DNA of 64,000 bases from Pseudomonas parakoreensis (lineage in GTDB: Bacteria > Pseudomonadota > Gammaproteobacteria > Pseudomonadales > Pseudomonadaceae). Position numbers and translations under genes: made by a program. The notes below the pieces were generated by a model. That model was not told the DNA's origin, searched no databases, and saw nothing but the letters and a program-made list of their open reading frames with translations. Shown here one piece after another: positions 63,415-64,000 of this stretch (its first letter is position 1; each line of letters starts with the position of its first letter). The stretch is taken from positions 186,001 to 250,000 of the forward strand of contig NZ_BQHY01000004.1 in assembly GCF_021602155.1 (NCBI RefSeq), written 5' to 3'.

Positions 63415-63777
63415 ATGAAAAAATTGCTCTTCATTCTCACACTCTTCAGCGCATTTTCTTGCTCCGCCGCGACAATCCTCAATCCGATGGATTTCGACGG
63501 TTCAGAAGCACAGAAACAACAGGTCATTGATTCCATCACCGCAACGGTGAGGAAGGACTACTGCGAAAAAATCGACATGTGCCAGGAAAGCACTCTTCGC
63601 ATGATGGAAAAGAAGAATCTTGACTCCTTCAAAGAAGCGACTAAAGCCACTGATCGAAAAATAATGAACGCAGTGATTCATGACTACTGCGAGAAAATTG
63701 ACATGTGTAATTACAGCACTATATGGATGATGTACAAGAAAAATTTTGAAGCCAAGAACAAAAGCCTTACATGGTAG
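63415..63777 (+). CDS. Secreted hypothetical protein with an internal duplication
   Basis: This 120-residue precursor has a signal peptide (cleavage after FSCSAA). The mature part contains two copies of a motif of about 20 residues, KDYCEKIDMCQESTLRMMEK and HDYCEKIDMCNYSTIWMMYK, each with two Cys, separated by a helix KATDRKIMNAV. The two CX5C pairs could bind a metal or form disulfides. It is A+T-rich. GAGGAAAGGAT precedes ATG 63415. The family is not recognised; no partner follows in the window. Confidence 0.7.
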   Translation: MKKLLFILTLFSAFSCSAATILNPMDFDGSEAQKQQVIDSITATVRKDYCEKIDMCQESTLRMMEKKNLDSFKEATKATDRKIMNAVIHDYCEKIDMCNYSTIWMMYKKNFEAKNKSLTW

Positions 63778-63917
63778 TTAAAGTACGGAACTTAAAGGTG
63801 ATAGACCTATAAAACATCACACAAATAAATCTGTCACCTTTTCTTTCTTTTCTTTTTTCTTTCAGGCAAAAAAATAATAAATTCGCCCGTTAATCCCCCC
63901 ACCAAAGAACAAATTAT

Positions 63918-64000
63918 ATGTCAATTAAAAAATCACAAAACGGCGACTGCAAACACACTGAAGCAACAAAATCCAGCACACCACTAACACAACTTACATT
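63918..64000 (+). CDS. Possible start of a gene cut by the right edge
   Basis: An open frame runs from ATG 63918 to the window end: MSIKKSQNGDCKHTEATKSS then TPLTQLT, Ser/Thr-rich. It lies after a 140-nt pyrimidine- and A+T-rich tract (63840-63880, TCTTTCTTTTCTTTT). The ribosome site is weak (AAGAAC). Too little is seen to name it. Confidence 0.3.
   Translation, partial: MSIKKSQNGDCKHTEATKSSTPLTQLT

Overview
The window is about 64 kb of high-GC chromosome from a Pseudomonas, almost certainly of the P. fluorescens group. Three things point there: the bkdR-bkdA1A2B-lpdV and hcnABC operons in their Pseudomonas form, the many paired REP elements (REPINs) typical of that group, and the RsmA-type hairpin at hcnA. 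There are no rRNA or tRNA genes, insertion sequences, phage genes or CRISPR arrays that I can see. The left 60 kb is ordinary core/accessory chromosome. The last 3.5 kb is richer in A+T and holds orphan, mostly secreted small genes.

Layout. 0-8 kb: end of a BigR-like sulfide regulator with a persulfide-dioxygenase-type hydrolase, then the complete branched-chain keto-acid dehydrogenase operon with its Lrp-type regulator and a branched-chain aminotransferase, so that one block takes Val/Leu/Ile to acyl-CoA. 8-14 kb: a radical-SAM/TIGR03915 pair of unknown role in DNA metabolism, a divergent ArsR/cytochrome P450 pair, and a DmeR-DmeF Ni/Co efflux operon with a readable operator. 14-21.5 kb: FKBP isomerase, PAS-GGDEF diguanylate cyclase, RcnB-like protein, a tricarboxylate module (MFS importer, ModA-like periplasmic protein that may be aconitate isomerase, LysR) and a Kef-type K+ antiporter. 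21.6-29.3 kb: hydrogen cyanide synthase hcnABC with ANR box and Rsm hairpin, then a LysR/GMC oxidoreductase pair and an MHS-family transporter.

29.4-46 kb: DUF427 protein, a serralysin without secretion genes beside it, a near-perfect LexA box, topoisomerase III, GNAT, the cyanate operon (cynR | cynS-DUF2790-cynT), a ProA-like dehydrogenase, glutaminase, two divergent L,D-transpeptidases, a DHA2 transporter, LysR and a SleB-type hydrolase. 46-60 kb: CAP-domain protein, moaA, bestrophin, LysR, chromate transporter, gamma-glutamylpolyamine synthetase and oxidase (polyamine catabolism), DeoR regulator, LysR/quinone reductase pair, AbrB-type membrane protein, and a single-domain (p)ppGpp-hydrolase-like protein. 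60.6-64 kb: orphan genes, a Cys-rich tandem-repeat gene broken by a 13-nt deletion, and a small DUF3077-like gene preceded by a three-way-junction RNA with an alternative fold.

At least ten REPINs of one family and about ten of other families sit between genes. Several lie so close to genes that they supply the stop codon or the last residues of the protein. All functional calls are from reading translations and motifs; no database search was possible.
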